From: Gp13-AA77 sp036521995
Lineage (GTDB): Bacteria; Acidobacteriota; Terriglobia; UBA7540
Direction of reading: 5' to 3'
Assembly (NCBI GenBank): GCA_036521995.1
Contig: DATDGR010000321.1
Coordinates: 1-32,652 of the forward strand
Length of the DNA stretch: 32,652 nt
Part shown: positions 7,509 through 15,513 of the stretch, in pieces
Layout: each line of letters starts with the position of its first letter
How positions within the stretch are numbered: the stretch's first letter is position 1
The notes under the pieces: generated by a model
What the model was told of the DNA's origin: nothing
The model's database searches: none
Seen by the model: only the letters and a program-made list of their open reading frames with translations
Made by a program: the position numbers and the translations under genes

Positions 7509-7556
7509 TCACTTGGCCATTTCGGTCATGTAGCCAACATCCGTTGTCTTCGCCAT
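7509..7556 (-). CDS. Possible 15-residue peptide ORF
   Basis: ATG 7556 opens MAKTTDVGYMTEMAK and ends at TGA 7509-7511. GGGAGAG lies 6 nt upstream, an acceptable ribosome site. It is about 65 nt ahead of the 67-residue gene. It could be a leader peptide controlling the downstream unit, the broken start of a longer gene, or chance. No function claimed. Confidence 0.25.
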   Translation of the reverse strand: MAKTTDVGYMTEMAK

Positions 7557-7581
7557 GGGTGCTCTCCCGCCCTAAACGCGA

Positions 7582-7610
7582 AGGAGAGGAACCCAAACAG
7601 TTCCTCTCCT
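7582..7610 (-). terminator. Hairpin after the 1186-residue gene
   Basis: AGGAGAGGAAC and GTTCCTCTCCT form a perfect 11-bp stem with a 7-nt loop. On the minus strand it is followed by TCGCGTTT, a poor U-tract, so termination strength is uncertain. It separates the large ATPase gene (ending at 7674) from the small-protein and radical SAM unit. Confidence 0.5.
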
Positions 7611-7673
7611 ATCTTACCCTCTGTCTCAATTCCCGGAACCGCATATTTCAGCGTGGGCTGGCTCCGCCGGGAA

Positions 7674-10600
7674 TCATTCGTCTCTCCGAATCGACCGGAT
7701 GGCATTCATCCCCACCGGCATCTCCTCTTCGTACGGCACGGGCGGCGGACCGGAGACCGGCCCAACACCGGGGAGGTCCGGAGGTGACGGCATGGGGGCC
7801 TCGCCCGCCATCTCGGCTCGCAGTCTCGCCTCGAACTCTTTGAGCTTGGCTTCGATATCGCGCTCTTTCTCGCTGCGCGCCACCATGTCTTCCCGGTAGC
7901 GCTTCAGAAAGTACCCGATGGTCTCCACCCGGATTTTGATGGAGCCCGTAGGCTTGTTCTCGTCGATGTCTTTGAAGGAGAAATAAGGGGTGCCAGATTT
8001 GGTGACGGTTTCTTCCACCACCGTGTAAATGGGCGCGTCGTGGCCACACTTGAAGCTGGAAAGCTCCAGCGCCACCAGGTTCGGATGCCGCCCCGTGTAC
8101 TTGGCCGCCCACACTTTCTGGGAAGTGTTCTCGCTATAACTGTTCTTCCAGCAGTCCGAGATGTCCATCGGATCCTGGATCAGCCCGGCCTGCACGTCCT
8201 GTGCAAACAGCGGCCCCATGATATCGGGATCAATGGGCAGCGACTGCATGGTCAGCACCGGGTAGCCGATCTTCTGGAACTCCTCCAGAATTTCATGGTT
8301 CACCCCCGGGTCATTGTGATAGGGCCGGCCCAACACCACGATGCCGATGCGGTCTTCGGCTTCCAGCTTCTTCAGCACTTCCCGGCCTTGGGCCCGCTGG
8401 ATGCCATTCATGAACTTGTCCTGAGCCTTGAAGCCTTCTTCCACAGCACGCAAATTCTCTTCAAAGGAGAGTCCAAGCACGTCTTTGAACTCATCATAGA
8501 GCTGCCTGGCCAGCAGCGCCTTGTTACCGGGGTTCACGAAGGTGTCGCAGAACAGAATGTGGTTGTCCTTGAACAGATCCCCTTCCTTGGTGAACGCCGC
8601 CTTCACCGCCTCGGGCGTGGTGGCTACTGTGGGGCAGGAGCGATGACCCTGGACGTGCGTCAGATCGCTCGGCAGATCATCGATCATGGGGAAGAAGATG
8701 ATGTCGAGCGGCTTTTTCTTGTGGTGCACGTAAACCAAGTTGTGCACGTGCGGAATCCCGATCTTGGAAGGAAAGCAGGGGTCGATGGCGCCCCGCTTGG
8801 CCCCCTCTTTGTAAAGCTGCTCGTTGGTGAAGTCGGAATAGATGATGTTCTCGCCGGGAATCCCGAGGGCCTCAAAGTAGGCGCTGAAGATGGGCCCCAC
8901 CGAGTACATATTCAGCACCCGCGGAACTCCGATCCGCAGCTCCTTGCGCCGATTCATCAACTCCACCCGCTTCTTCTGGGCGGCGGTAAAGGCGTACTTG
9001 GGCAGGGGATCGGCCACCAGCGGCGGAGCGTAGCTCTTAAAGGCTCCCTTGGCGCCCACCTCCGCCAGGTTCGGGTTATCCCGCTTGGCCGCGTCCAGGC
9101 CCTTCTTGATCTCGCGCATGTCGTTGACGTCTTCCACCAGGCCCTTTTCGCAGCTATTGCCCACGATCAGCCGCTTCACGCCCTGCAGAATGGGAATCTT
9201 CGACTTCTTCCAGGACTCGTCGGCGTCGGCGATCTTCACATCAATGAACGTCCGCATGCACTTGTTCTTGCAGAAGTAGCAACGCGTATCTTCGCTGCGA
9301 TGCGTCACGTAGCTGATGTTCGCCACCGCCTCGAAACCGATGAAGGAGGTGCGATGCCCGCGCTGATAGAGCCGGCGCGCCTCGATGGCCGCGCCGATCG
9401 CACCCGACTCGCCGCAGTGCTCGTGCACGATCACGTTAGGCTTCGAGCCCTTGTCTTTGAAGCGCGACTCGATGAAATCCACCTGCGCCTTGACCGCCGC
9501 CAGGTTGTGCTGGGTGCCGCCTTGCAGGACGAAGGTCTTGCCGAGCGAGGCCAGGTTCGGAATCTGGGAGACGTAAAGCCAGATGTTCTTGGGCAGCACG
9601 TTGGCCAGACCGGCCATGATCTCTTCCGGCTTCCAGCCCTGGCGCTGAAAGTCGACGATGTCCGACTGCATGAAGACGGCGCAGCCGTAACCGAACATCG
9701 GCATGGCCTTGGCTCCGAAAGCCAGATCAGCGTACTCCTCCACTTGGTGCCCGAAGCCGACGCAGGTGGACTGCAGGAAGTAGCCGTTGCCGGCCGAGCA
9801 CTGGGTGTTGAGCTTGAAATCCTTCACGCGGCCATCCTGCAGGATGATCAGCTTGATGTCCTGGCCGCCCACGTCACAGATCACATCCGCATCGGGGTAG
9901 AAATGAAGCGCGGCCTCGGTGTGCGCGACCGTCTCCACGAGGGCGACGTCGGCACGAAGGGTCTCCTTGAGAATATCCTTGGCGTAACCCGTGGAGCCGA
10001 CACCCAGCAGCTCGACCGTGGCGCCCTGGTCCTCGACCTGCTTGCGCAGGTTGGCGAACATCTCCATGGTGTCTTCCAGCGGATTGCCCTTCGAAAGCTG
10101 ATAACATTTCACCATCACTTCGCCATCCTGGCTCAGCAACACGGCCTTGGTGGAGGTCGATCCGCCGTCGATACCCATGAAAGCCTGTACGTGCTCCCCA
10201 GGTCGGAATTTGCGGGGTACGAAACGATGGGACTTAAACCGTTGCTTGAACTCCACCAGCTCGTCTTCCGTCTTGTATAGACCGCTGCCGCCCCGCTTGG
10301 TTTTTTCCTCCAGACGGCCGATATTGATGTACCAATCGAGCTTTTCGTAGCCCGCGTAAATCCCCACCTTCGCGTCCTCGTCGAGCCCGAAGCGCACGCA
10401 GCCCAGCGCCGCAAAGTACTGGGCGTTGTCGGGTACGCGGATGAGGCTCTCGGGGTCCACGCCCTCCGGCAGCGGGTAATTGCGCTCCTCCCATACTTTC
10501 GGAATATTGTGCTTCCAGCAGTCCTGCATGCCCTTGATGTAGGTGTTGGGACCGCCCAGCAGCAGCACCACCGGACGCAAGGTGTTGCCGCGCGTCAGCA

Positions 10601-11234
10601 CCGCCAGGTTCTGCTGGATGATGGCTTCGAACAGCGACGCCATCAGCTCGCTCGGCGGAACCCCGGACTTCTGCAAACCGTTGACGTCCGTCTCCGCAAA
10701 GACACCGCACTTTCCGGCCACCGGGTGCAGCTTCAGGCCCACGTAGCCCATCTGGCAGAGCTGCTCGGCCGGAATCCGCAGCTTGGCGTTGATCTTGTCA
10801 ATCACCGCGCCCGTGCCGCCGGCGCACTTGTCGTTCATGGACGGAATCTTCTTCTTGCGGCCGGTCTCGGGGTCCTCTTTGAAGATGATGATCTTGGCAT
10901 CCTGGCCCCCCAGCTCGATCACCGATCCGCACTCAGGGTATAGATGCTCCACCGCCAGCGACACCGCGTTCACTTCCTGCACGAACTTGGCCCCGATCAT
11001 GGGCACGATGCCACTGCCGCCCGAGCCCGTGAGGAACACTCGGGTTTCACCTGCCCGGATGCCCGCCTGGGCCTCCATGCGCTTCAGAAATTCCAGGCAC
11101 TTTTCAGGCTGCTTGGTGTCGTGGCGCTGATAATCGCTCCAGATGATCTGGTCGGTGGTGGTGTCGACCACCACCGATTTCACAGTGGTGGAGCCGACGT
11201 CGAGTCCGACCATCAACTCCTTGGCGTTTGGCAT
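7674..11234 (-). CDS. Double BcrAD/BadFG ATPase fused to DUF2229 (2-hydroxyacyl-CoA dehydratase activase-related)
   Basis: An 1186-residue fusion. Two ASKHA ATPase domains come first: GLDVGSTTVKS (about 10-20) and GIDGGSTSTKA (about 354-364). Each carries the two cysteines that in HgdC-type activases ligate a [4Fe-4S] cluster bridging a homodimer: Cys137 and Cys176 in the first, Cys479 and Cys518 in the second. The fusion could thus make one cluster within a single chain. A CxxCxxxC motif (Cys652, 655, 659) follows, then a COG3580/DUF2229 region with GVPRVLNMYSVGPIFSAYFE, DPCFPSKIG and SCPTVATTPEA. The tail is charged and proline-rich. Role by family: ATP-driven low-potential electron transfer to an Fe-S acceptor enzyme. 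ATG 11234 has GAGGG 7 nt upstream. The likely partner is the gene at 12272-14080. Substrate unknown; cytoplasmic. Confidence 0.88.
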   Translation of the reverse strand: MPNAKELMVGLDVGSTTVKSVVVDTTTDQIIWSDYQRHDTKQPEKCLEFLKRMEAQAGIRAGETRVFLTGSGGSGIVPMIGAKFVQEVNAVSLAVEHLYPECGSVIELGGQDAKIIIFKEDPETGRKKKIPSMNDKCAGGTGAVIDKINAKLRIPAEQLCQMGYVGLKLHPVAGKCGVFAETDVNGLQKSGVPPSELMASLFEAIIQQNLAVLTRGNTLRPVVLLLGGPNTYIKGMQDCWKHNIPKVWEERNYPLPEGVDPESLIRVPDNAQYFAALGCVRFGLDEDAKVGIYAGYEKLDWYINIGRLEEKTKRGGSGLYKTEDELVEFKQRFKSHRFVPRKFRPGEHVQAFMGIDGGSTSTKAVLLSQDGEVMVKCYQLSKGNPLEDTMEMFANLRKQVEDQGATVELLGVGSTGYAKDILKETLRADVALVETVAHTEAALHFYPDADVICDVGGQDIKLIILQDGRVKDFKLNTQCSAGNGYFLQSTCVGFGHQVEEYADLAFGAKAMPMFGYGCAVFMQSDIVDFQRQGWKPEEIMAGLANVLPKNIWLYVSQIPNLASLGKTFVLQGGTQHNLAAVKAQVDFIESRFKDKGSKPNVIVHEHCGESGAIGAAIEARRLYQRGHRTSFIGFEAVANISYVTHRSEDTRCYFCKNKCMRTFIDVKIADADESWKKSKIPILQGVKRLIVGNSCEKGLVEDVNDMREIKKGLDAAKRDNPNLAEVGAKGAFKSYAPPLVADPLPKYAFTAAQKKRVELMNRRKELRIGVPRVLNMYSVGPIFSAYFEALGIPGENIIYSDFTNEQLYKEGAKRGAIDPCFPSKIGIPHVHNLVYVHHKKKPLDIIFFPMIDDLPSDLTHVQGHRSCPTVATTPEAVKAAFTKEGDLFKDNHILFCDTFVNPGNKALLARQLYDEFKDVLGLSFEENLRAVEEGFKAQDKFMNGIQRAQGREVLKKLEAEDRIGIVVLGRPYHNDPGVNHEILEEFQKIGYPVLTMQSLPIDPDIMGPLFAQDVQAGLIQDPMDISDCWKNSYSENTSQKVWAAKYTGRHPNLVALELSSFKCGHDAPIYTVVEETVTKSGTPYFSFKDIDENKPTGSIKIRVETIGYFLKRYREDMVARSEKERDIEAKLKEFEARLRAEMAGEAPMPSPPDLPGVGPVSGPPPVPYEEEMPVGMNAIRSIRRDE

Positions 11235-11313
11235 CACTTAACCCTCGATTGGGCTTAACAGCCCGCTTCTGCTCACCTGACGGCGTCGAGATATTTTCAA
11301 AAGTCCTTGCTCA

Positions 11314-11606
11314 TCAACAACATCGTGGCTTCGTTCGTCAAAGCTAAGGCGCTCCGCCCCCCCGACGTTACCCGGCACTCCGGCCGGCGCCCGATCCAAA
11401 CCGAACTTCAAGACATTTTAGCAAGTCGTTGTCCTTCAACAACATCGTGGCTTCGTTCGTCAGTCAGGTTGGACGGATCCGGCTCCCGACAGCCGACCGG
11501 GCGCCCCATACGGGCGCCCCGACGGTTTCAGGTTCTCGGCAGCCTTGAATCGTTGAGACATATCTGCAACCGGCTGCGAATCAATAACATCGTGGCTTCG
11601 TTCGTC
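11314..11606. repeat. Three copies of a dispersed repeat
   Basis: The 20-mer ACATCGTGGCTTCGTTCGTC occurs exactly at 11320-11339, 11442-11461 and 11587-11606, in the same orientation, 122 and 145 nt apart. Copies 1 and 2 are alike for about 25 nt further left (ATTTT...AAGTC.TTG). On the minus strand each reads TNEATMLL in one frame and DERSHDV in another, phrases I recall from many spurious ORFs in Acidobacteria, so this is probably a genome-wide repeat. Copy 3 starts one base after the VOC gene stop. The remaining sequence of this roughly 370-nt gap holds a GGGCGCCC inverted repeat near 11498-11520 and no gene I can support. Confidence 0.75.
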
Positions 11607-11607
11607 T

Positions 11608-12102
11608 TCAGTTCTGCCCTGCTCCCTTCGCCATCTTCGCGACGGCTTCTTTCCCGCGCCGCTCCATCTCCTCAGGAGCAATGTCTTCGATATGTTGGCC
11701 GAGGGCCCAGAGATGGCCAAAGGGATCTTTGATCTGACCGTAGCGGTCGCCCCAGAACTGATCGGAAAGCGGCATGGTCACAGTTGCCCCCGCCGCGACG
11801 GCTTGGTTAAAAGTCTTATCGATGTTGTCCATGTACAGGTTGAGAACGACCGGGCTTCCGCCGAGCGCCTGCGGACCCTTGGCGCCCATGCTCGGAAACT
11901 CGTCCGCCAGCATGATGGTCGAATCGCCGATCTTGAGCTCGGCGTGCATCACTTTGCCGTCGGGTGTGTGGTGTGGTGGGCCGCTCTCTTGCGCGCCGAA
12001 CGCCTTCTTGTAGAATTCAATCGCCTTGTCCGCACCGTTGATGATCAGGTGCGGTGTAATCGTGTGCTGACCCGCACGAACTGCGCTCACTTTTCCTGCC
12101 AT
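11608..12102 (-). CDS. VOC family protein (PhnB/glyoxalase-like)
   Basis: A 164-residue vicinal-oxygen-chelate fold protein of the PhnB-like group. It shows the paired beta-alpha-beta modules: ITPHLIINGADKAIEFYKKA (about 15-34) ... VMHAELKIGDSTIMLADEF (about 51-69), then VVLNLYMDNIDKTFNQAVAA and QFWGDRYGQIKDPFGHLWAL (about 115-134). The GDRYGxIxDPFGHxW end is characteristic. These proteins may bind a metal, act as lyases or dioxygenases, or confer drug tolerance; no specific activity can be assigned. ATG 12102 has AAAGGAGAGG about 7 nt upstream. It lies between the two dehydratase-activase-type genes on the same strand, but with 170 to 370 nt gaps on each side, so a shared function is only possible. 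Confidence 0.88.
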   Translation of the reverse strand: MAGKVSAVRAGQHTITPHLIINGADKAIEFYKKAFGAQESGPPHHTPDGKVMHAELKIGDSTIMLADEFPSMGAKGPQALGGSPVVLNLYMDNIDKTFNQAVAAGATVTMPLSDQFWGDRYGQIKDPFGHLWALGQHIEDIAPEEMERRGKEAVAKMAKGAGQN

Positions 12103-12271
12103 TTTCTTACCTCTCCTTTCCCCCGGCCACTACGACTCCTAAGATTGATGATTGCAGATTGCCGATTGGGCACCCCGGTCGGAGCGTTCAATCAGCCATC
12201 CAACCATCAATTCCAGGCATACCACACGACCCTCATCTTGCGCTACCACGATCAACGTGACGCCTCCGCCA

Positions 12272-14080
12272 TCAGTTAACCCCGACTAACTCCCGCTTCT
12301 CCGCCTTCAGGCGCTCAGCAGCGTGCAAGACGAAGTTGGCGGCCGTCCCGATCACTCCCTTGTGGTGGCCGTACTTGTACATGGGCTGCTGCATCTCAGG
12401 GTGCTCGCTCACGAACCCCTGGACTTCCTCAAGCGTTACGCCAGTCTTTTCCAGCACCGCTTTCATTTCGTTCTTGGCCCGCACCTTGGCCTCGCCGAGC
12501 GCCATCTGCACCCGGCTGTGAGCGTTCACATCGCCTTCGCCGGAGGTCTCGACGGGAAGGAAGATCATGTCCTTGTATTGCGAAACCACCGCCGACTGAG
12601 CGCCATCCGATTGCGTACTCGGCATGCAACCGAAAGGCTTGAGCGAAAGCACCATGTGGCAGAGGTCTTTGTTGGAGTAATAGATATTTTTGGCCACTTC
12701 AAGGTGGCCCTCGCCGCCACCAGCGCGTGAGTTATAGAAAGGGTGCCCGATTCGTTGCAGTTCGTACTGATCGGTCAGGTGATGGGCCACGCCGCCCAGC
12801 GCCTCCACCAGCTTGTGGTATTCGCGCTTGAAGATGTTCTCCGCAAAGGTGAGCTTGCCGATTTTTTGCTGAGTGTTGAAGTGGCTGCCGAAGACTTTGG
12901 TGAAATTCCAGCGGGAGACGTTCTCGGCCACCAGATCAAGGCCGCGCTGATCGCGGATCTCCTGCTTGGCCTGGTGGATCATGTAGGTGATCCAGGTGCC
13001 GATGGGTTCCACCAACACCTGCGCGCCTTCCTTCTCCAGAAACTTGAACATATTGAAATTGCCGTCGCCCTCGGTGGTCTGCGCCCAGAATTCGCCCGTG
13101 ATCTTGACGATAGGCTTGACGCGCGTGCGATCGACCGGAATAGCATTGAAGCGGGCGCGGACCTCGCGCAGCGCGGCGGTGTAGTCCTCACCATAAAGCT
13201 GGTCCATGAACTTCCCGATCAGGGTGGCGGTGCCACTGAACGAGGTCTTGCTGAGCCACTCCCCAAACTTCCCTTCCAAGGAGTAAGGCCGCTTGCGCTT
13301 CATCACTTCGTGCAGCAGGTCCATGCACTCATCGAGCACCCGGTCGGTTTCACCCGCATTCACCTCGAAGGGCCGGATCTGATAGGCCACGTCGTTCACC
13401 ACGTCGCCGATGTTGAGGGCGTTCAGAATGCCGAGGAAGAAGTCGAGGTTCATCTCGAGCCCGGCCTCGGCTTCGGCCTGGTTCAGGCCGCCCGATTGCT
13501 GGAACAACAGCACGCGGAAACCGTCGAACCCGGAGTTGCGCAGCGCCAAGCGATACTCCGCCTCGTACATGCCGAAACGGCAGGGCCCGCAGGCGCCCGC
13601 CGTGAAGAAGACGTGGCGGTCGATGATCTCCTGCTTGCTGAGGCCCGCCTCTTCGAGGTTTTGCAGATACTGGACGAGATTGCCGACGGTGAAATAGGTA
13701 GGATTGCATTGGCCGTTGTTGCCGTACTCCTTGCCGAGCTGGAAGGCCCGTTTGTCGGGCGTGGGCACCGCTTGGCACCTGTAGCCTAGGCTTTCGAGCG
13801 CGCCATGCACCAGCTTTTCATGCTTCCAGGTCAGACCACCAAACAGAATCGTGACCTGGTCGCGCTCGGCTTTGGTGAACGGCCGTTCCACCGGCCGATG
13901 AAACTGATGCTTGGATCGCCTTTCCAGTCCGGCCTCCTGCTCCAGGCGGCGTCGCTCCTCTGCCAGCCGCTCGCGGAGCAATCTCTCCTTGGTGTCCTCG
14001 GGTGAGCTGATCTGGACCAAACCGGTCGGGGGTCCGCCCTTGTGCTCTCCGGGTAAGCCGTTAAATGGCGCAGTGCTCAT
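12272..14080 (-). CDS. COG3581-type 2-hydroxyacyl-CoA dehydratase-related Fe-S protein
   Basis: A 602-residue protein. After a charged, coiled-coil-like N-terminus (residues 25-60, ERLLRERLAEERRRLEQE) comes the dehydratase-like fold: ILFGGLTWKHEKLV, YGNNGQCNPTYFTVGN (Cys125), FFTAGACGPCRFGMYEAEYR (Cys164, Cys167) and later LSLKPFGCMPSTQSDG. These cysteines are candidates for Fe-S ligation. The family is related to the acceptor component of 2-hydroxyacyl-CoA dehydratases and to double-cubane proteins; no reaction has been assigned to this branch as far as I know. It is the natural partner of the 1186-residue ATPase downstream. ATG 14080 is preferred to the GTG two codons earlier because AAGGAGAGG is 6 nt before it. 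Confidence 0.85.
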   Translation of the reverse strand: MSTAPFNGLPGEHKGGPPTGLVQISSPEDTKERLLRERLAEERRRLEQEAGLERRSKHQFHRPVERPFTKAERDQVTILFGGLTWKHEKLVHGALESLGYRCQAVPTPDKRAFQLGKEYGNNGQCNPTYFTVGNLVQYLQNLEEAGLSKQEIIDRHVFFTAGACGPCRFGMYEAEYRLALRNSGFDGFRVLLFQQSGGLNQAEAEAGLEMNLDFFLGILNALNIGDVVNDVAYQIRPFEVNAGETDRVLDECMDLLHEVMKRKRPYSLEGKFGEWLSKTSFSGTATLIGKFMDQLYGEDYTAALREVRARFNAIPVDRTRVKPIVKITGEFWAQTTEGDGNFNMFKFLEKEGAQVLVEPIGTWITYMIHQAKQEIRDQRGLDLVAENVSRWNFTKVFGSHFNTQQKIGKLTFAENIFKREYHKLVEALGGVAHHLTDQYELQRIGHPFYNSRAGGGEGHLEVAKNIYYSNKDLCHMVLSLKPFGCMPSTQSDGAQSAVVSQYKDMIFLPVETSGEGDVNAHSRVQMALGEAKVRAKNEMKAVLEKTGVTLEEVQGFVSEHPEMQQPMYKYGHHKGVIGTAANFVLHAAERLKAEKRELVGVN

Positions 14081-14530
14081 GTTCACCTCTCCTTGGGGCC
14101 GGCGTCTCGAGTCCGGCAGGTTAGATTGGCGCGGCGGTCTGGTGGCGCCACGGCCAGTGAGCAGACATCAACAGGTCCGGTCATTCGCCGGATTGGCTTT
14201 TCGGCGCGCGATTACACCCGCAAGCCCGCCGCCCGTAGGCCGATTACTCCACCCCAGTTACTCGGGCATTATGACTTTGGGTTCCCCGCCGGCAAATAGC
14301 ATTACAGCGAACGGTGAATTTCATGAGTCCAATTGGCGAGGATGGCAGCGATTGGTAAGGGCTGGAAATTCAACTTGTTAGGGGAGAAAAGAAGGTGCAT
14401 TGGCGAGGCTCCGGCGGAGGTTGTGGGTCGCGGAGAAGAGACGAAGGCTACGCGCCGAGGCAGGTGGCCCTAAGAATTTCGCGATGGCGATCCTTTCCGC
14501 AACAGGAAGCCCCATAGTCGAAGACTAAGG
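14081..14530. other. Intergenic region between accA and the COG3581-type gene
   Basis: About 450 nt without a supportable gene; the short ORFs here lack coherent composition. It contains the promoter candidate listed at 14268-14295. No terminator after accA and no repeat was recognised. Confidence 0.5.
14268..14295 (-). promoter_or_regulatory. Candidate promoter of the COG3581-type gene
   Basis: On the minus strand TTGCCG, 16 nt, CATAAT resembles a sigma-70 promoter (4/6 and 5/6 matches). It would give a leader of about 180 nt before the ATG at 14080. Seen by eye only. Confidence 0.3.
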
Positions 14531-15496
14531 TCAACTTGTCGATTCAACCGCGAAAGTCCCGAGCTTCCGCAGCCGCTCATGCCTCCGGTGCACAAGGCTC
14601 TCCACCGAGAGAGCCGTAACTTCCCGCAGGGCCGTGCTGAGTGCCGAGCCCAGACGCGCCGCGGCTCCAGGCGGATCGGTGTGAGCCCCGCCGGGCGGCT
14701 CGGGCACGATCTCATCCGCCAGTCCGAAGCCGCGGAGGTCACGCGCCGTGAGCTTCAAAGACCTCGCCGCTTGCTGCTTGTGGTCCCAATCCCGCCACAG
14801 GATAGATGAACAGCTCTCAGGAGCGATCACGGAGTAGATGGCATTCTCAAGCATCAGCACGCGATCACCCACGGCAATCGCCAGCGCACCGCCGCTCCCG
14901 CCCTCGCCATGGACCACCACCACGATGGGCACCCGCAGCTTCGGAATCTCCTTGAGGTTGTAAGCGATCGCTTCCGCCTGGCCGCGCTCCTCGGCGCCCT
15001 TGCCGGGATAAGCGCCGGGCGTATCCACCAGGGTTATGATGGGTAGCTGGAATTTCTCAGCGAGTTGCATCAGACGCAGTGCCTTGCGATACCCCTCCGG
15101 ACTCGGCATGCCGAAGTTGCGCTTCACACGCTGCTCCGTGTCCCGGCCCTTCTGATGGCCCAGCACCAGCACCGGCCGGCCCTCGAAACGGGCCAAGCCC
15201 CCGACGATGGCGGCGTCGTCGCCAAAACGGCGGTCGCCGTGCAACTCGGTGAAGTCGGCGAAGAGCGCCTGAATGTAGTCGAGCGTGTAAGGGCGGTTCG
15301 GGTGCCGCGCGATCAGCACCTGCTCCCAGGCGTCGCTGGAACCTTGATCGCCGGGCGAGCGCCGGAGGATCTCAAGTTGTCCGCGCAGACGTTCGATCTC
15401 TTCACGGTCGGCGTCAGAAGGCGACCCCTTTTCGAGCTCGGCGATCTGCTTCTCGATCTCGCGGGCGGTGTCGGGTTGCGGAGCGGCAGTGGCCAT
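14531..15496 (-). CDS. accA: Acetyl-CoA carboxylase carboxyltransferase subunit alpha
   Basis: A 321-residue AccA (E. coli 319). It has the N-terminal coiled region (REIEKQIAELEKG), HPNRPYTLDYI, FTELHGDRRFGDD, GHQKGRDT, the crotonase-fold core DTPGAYPGKGAEERGQAEAI and GEGGSGGALAI, and SVIAPESCSSILWRD. With AccD it transfers the carboxyl group from carboxybiotin to acetyl-CoA to make malonyl-CoA, the first step of fatty acid synthesis. accD is not in this window. The ATG at 15496 is 17 nt after the dnaE stop with no clear Shine-Dalgarno sequence, so it is probably in one operon with dnaE, an arrangement also known in enterobacteria. Confidence 0.97.
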   Translation of the reverse strand: MATAAPQPDTAREIEKQIAELEKGSPSDADREEIERLRGQLEILRRSPGDQGSSDAWEQVLIARHPNRPYTLDYIQALFADFTELHGDRRFGDDAAIVGGLARFEGRPVLVLGHQKGRDTEQRVKRNFGMPSPEGYRKALRLMQLAEKFQLPIITLVDTPGAYPGKGAEERGQAEAIAYNLKEIPKLRVPIVVVVHGEGGSGGALAIAVGDRVLMLENAIYSVIAPESCSSILWRDWDHKQQAARSLKLTARDLRGFGLADEIVPEPPGGAHTDPPGAAARLGSALSTALREVTALSVESLVHRRHERLRKLGTFAVESTS

Positions 15497-15513
15497 GTCG
15501 GCAAGAACAAGCT

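Noticed and set aside
7444..7556. Read-through or selenocysteine decoding of the TGA at 7509 to extend the 15-residue ORF
   Set aside because: The frame after the stop overlaps the ribosome site and the 67-residue gene in another frame, and there is no SECIS-like stem identified.
7444..7673. Cobalamin riboswitch ahead of the B12 radical SAM unit
   Set aside because: No B12-box or conserved junction sequence; only a simple hairpin is present.
8040..10280. 746-codon open frame antisense to the 1186-residue activase gene
   Set aside because: The minus-strand frame has clear family motifs throughout; the antisense frame has none and is a high-GC shadow.
11314..11606. Repeats read as a CRISPR array
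   Set aside because: Only three copies, one with a mismatch in the flank, spacers of about 100-125 nt, and no cas gene.
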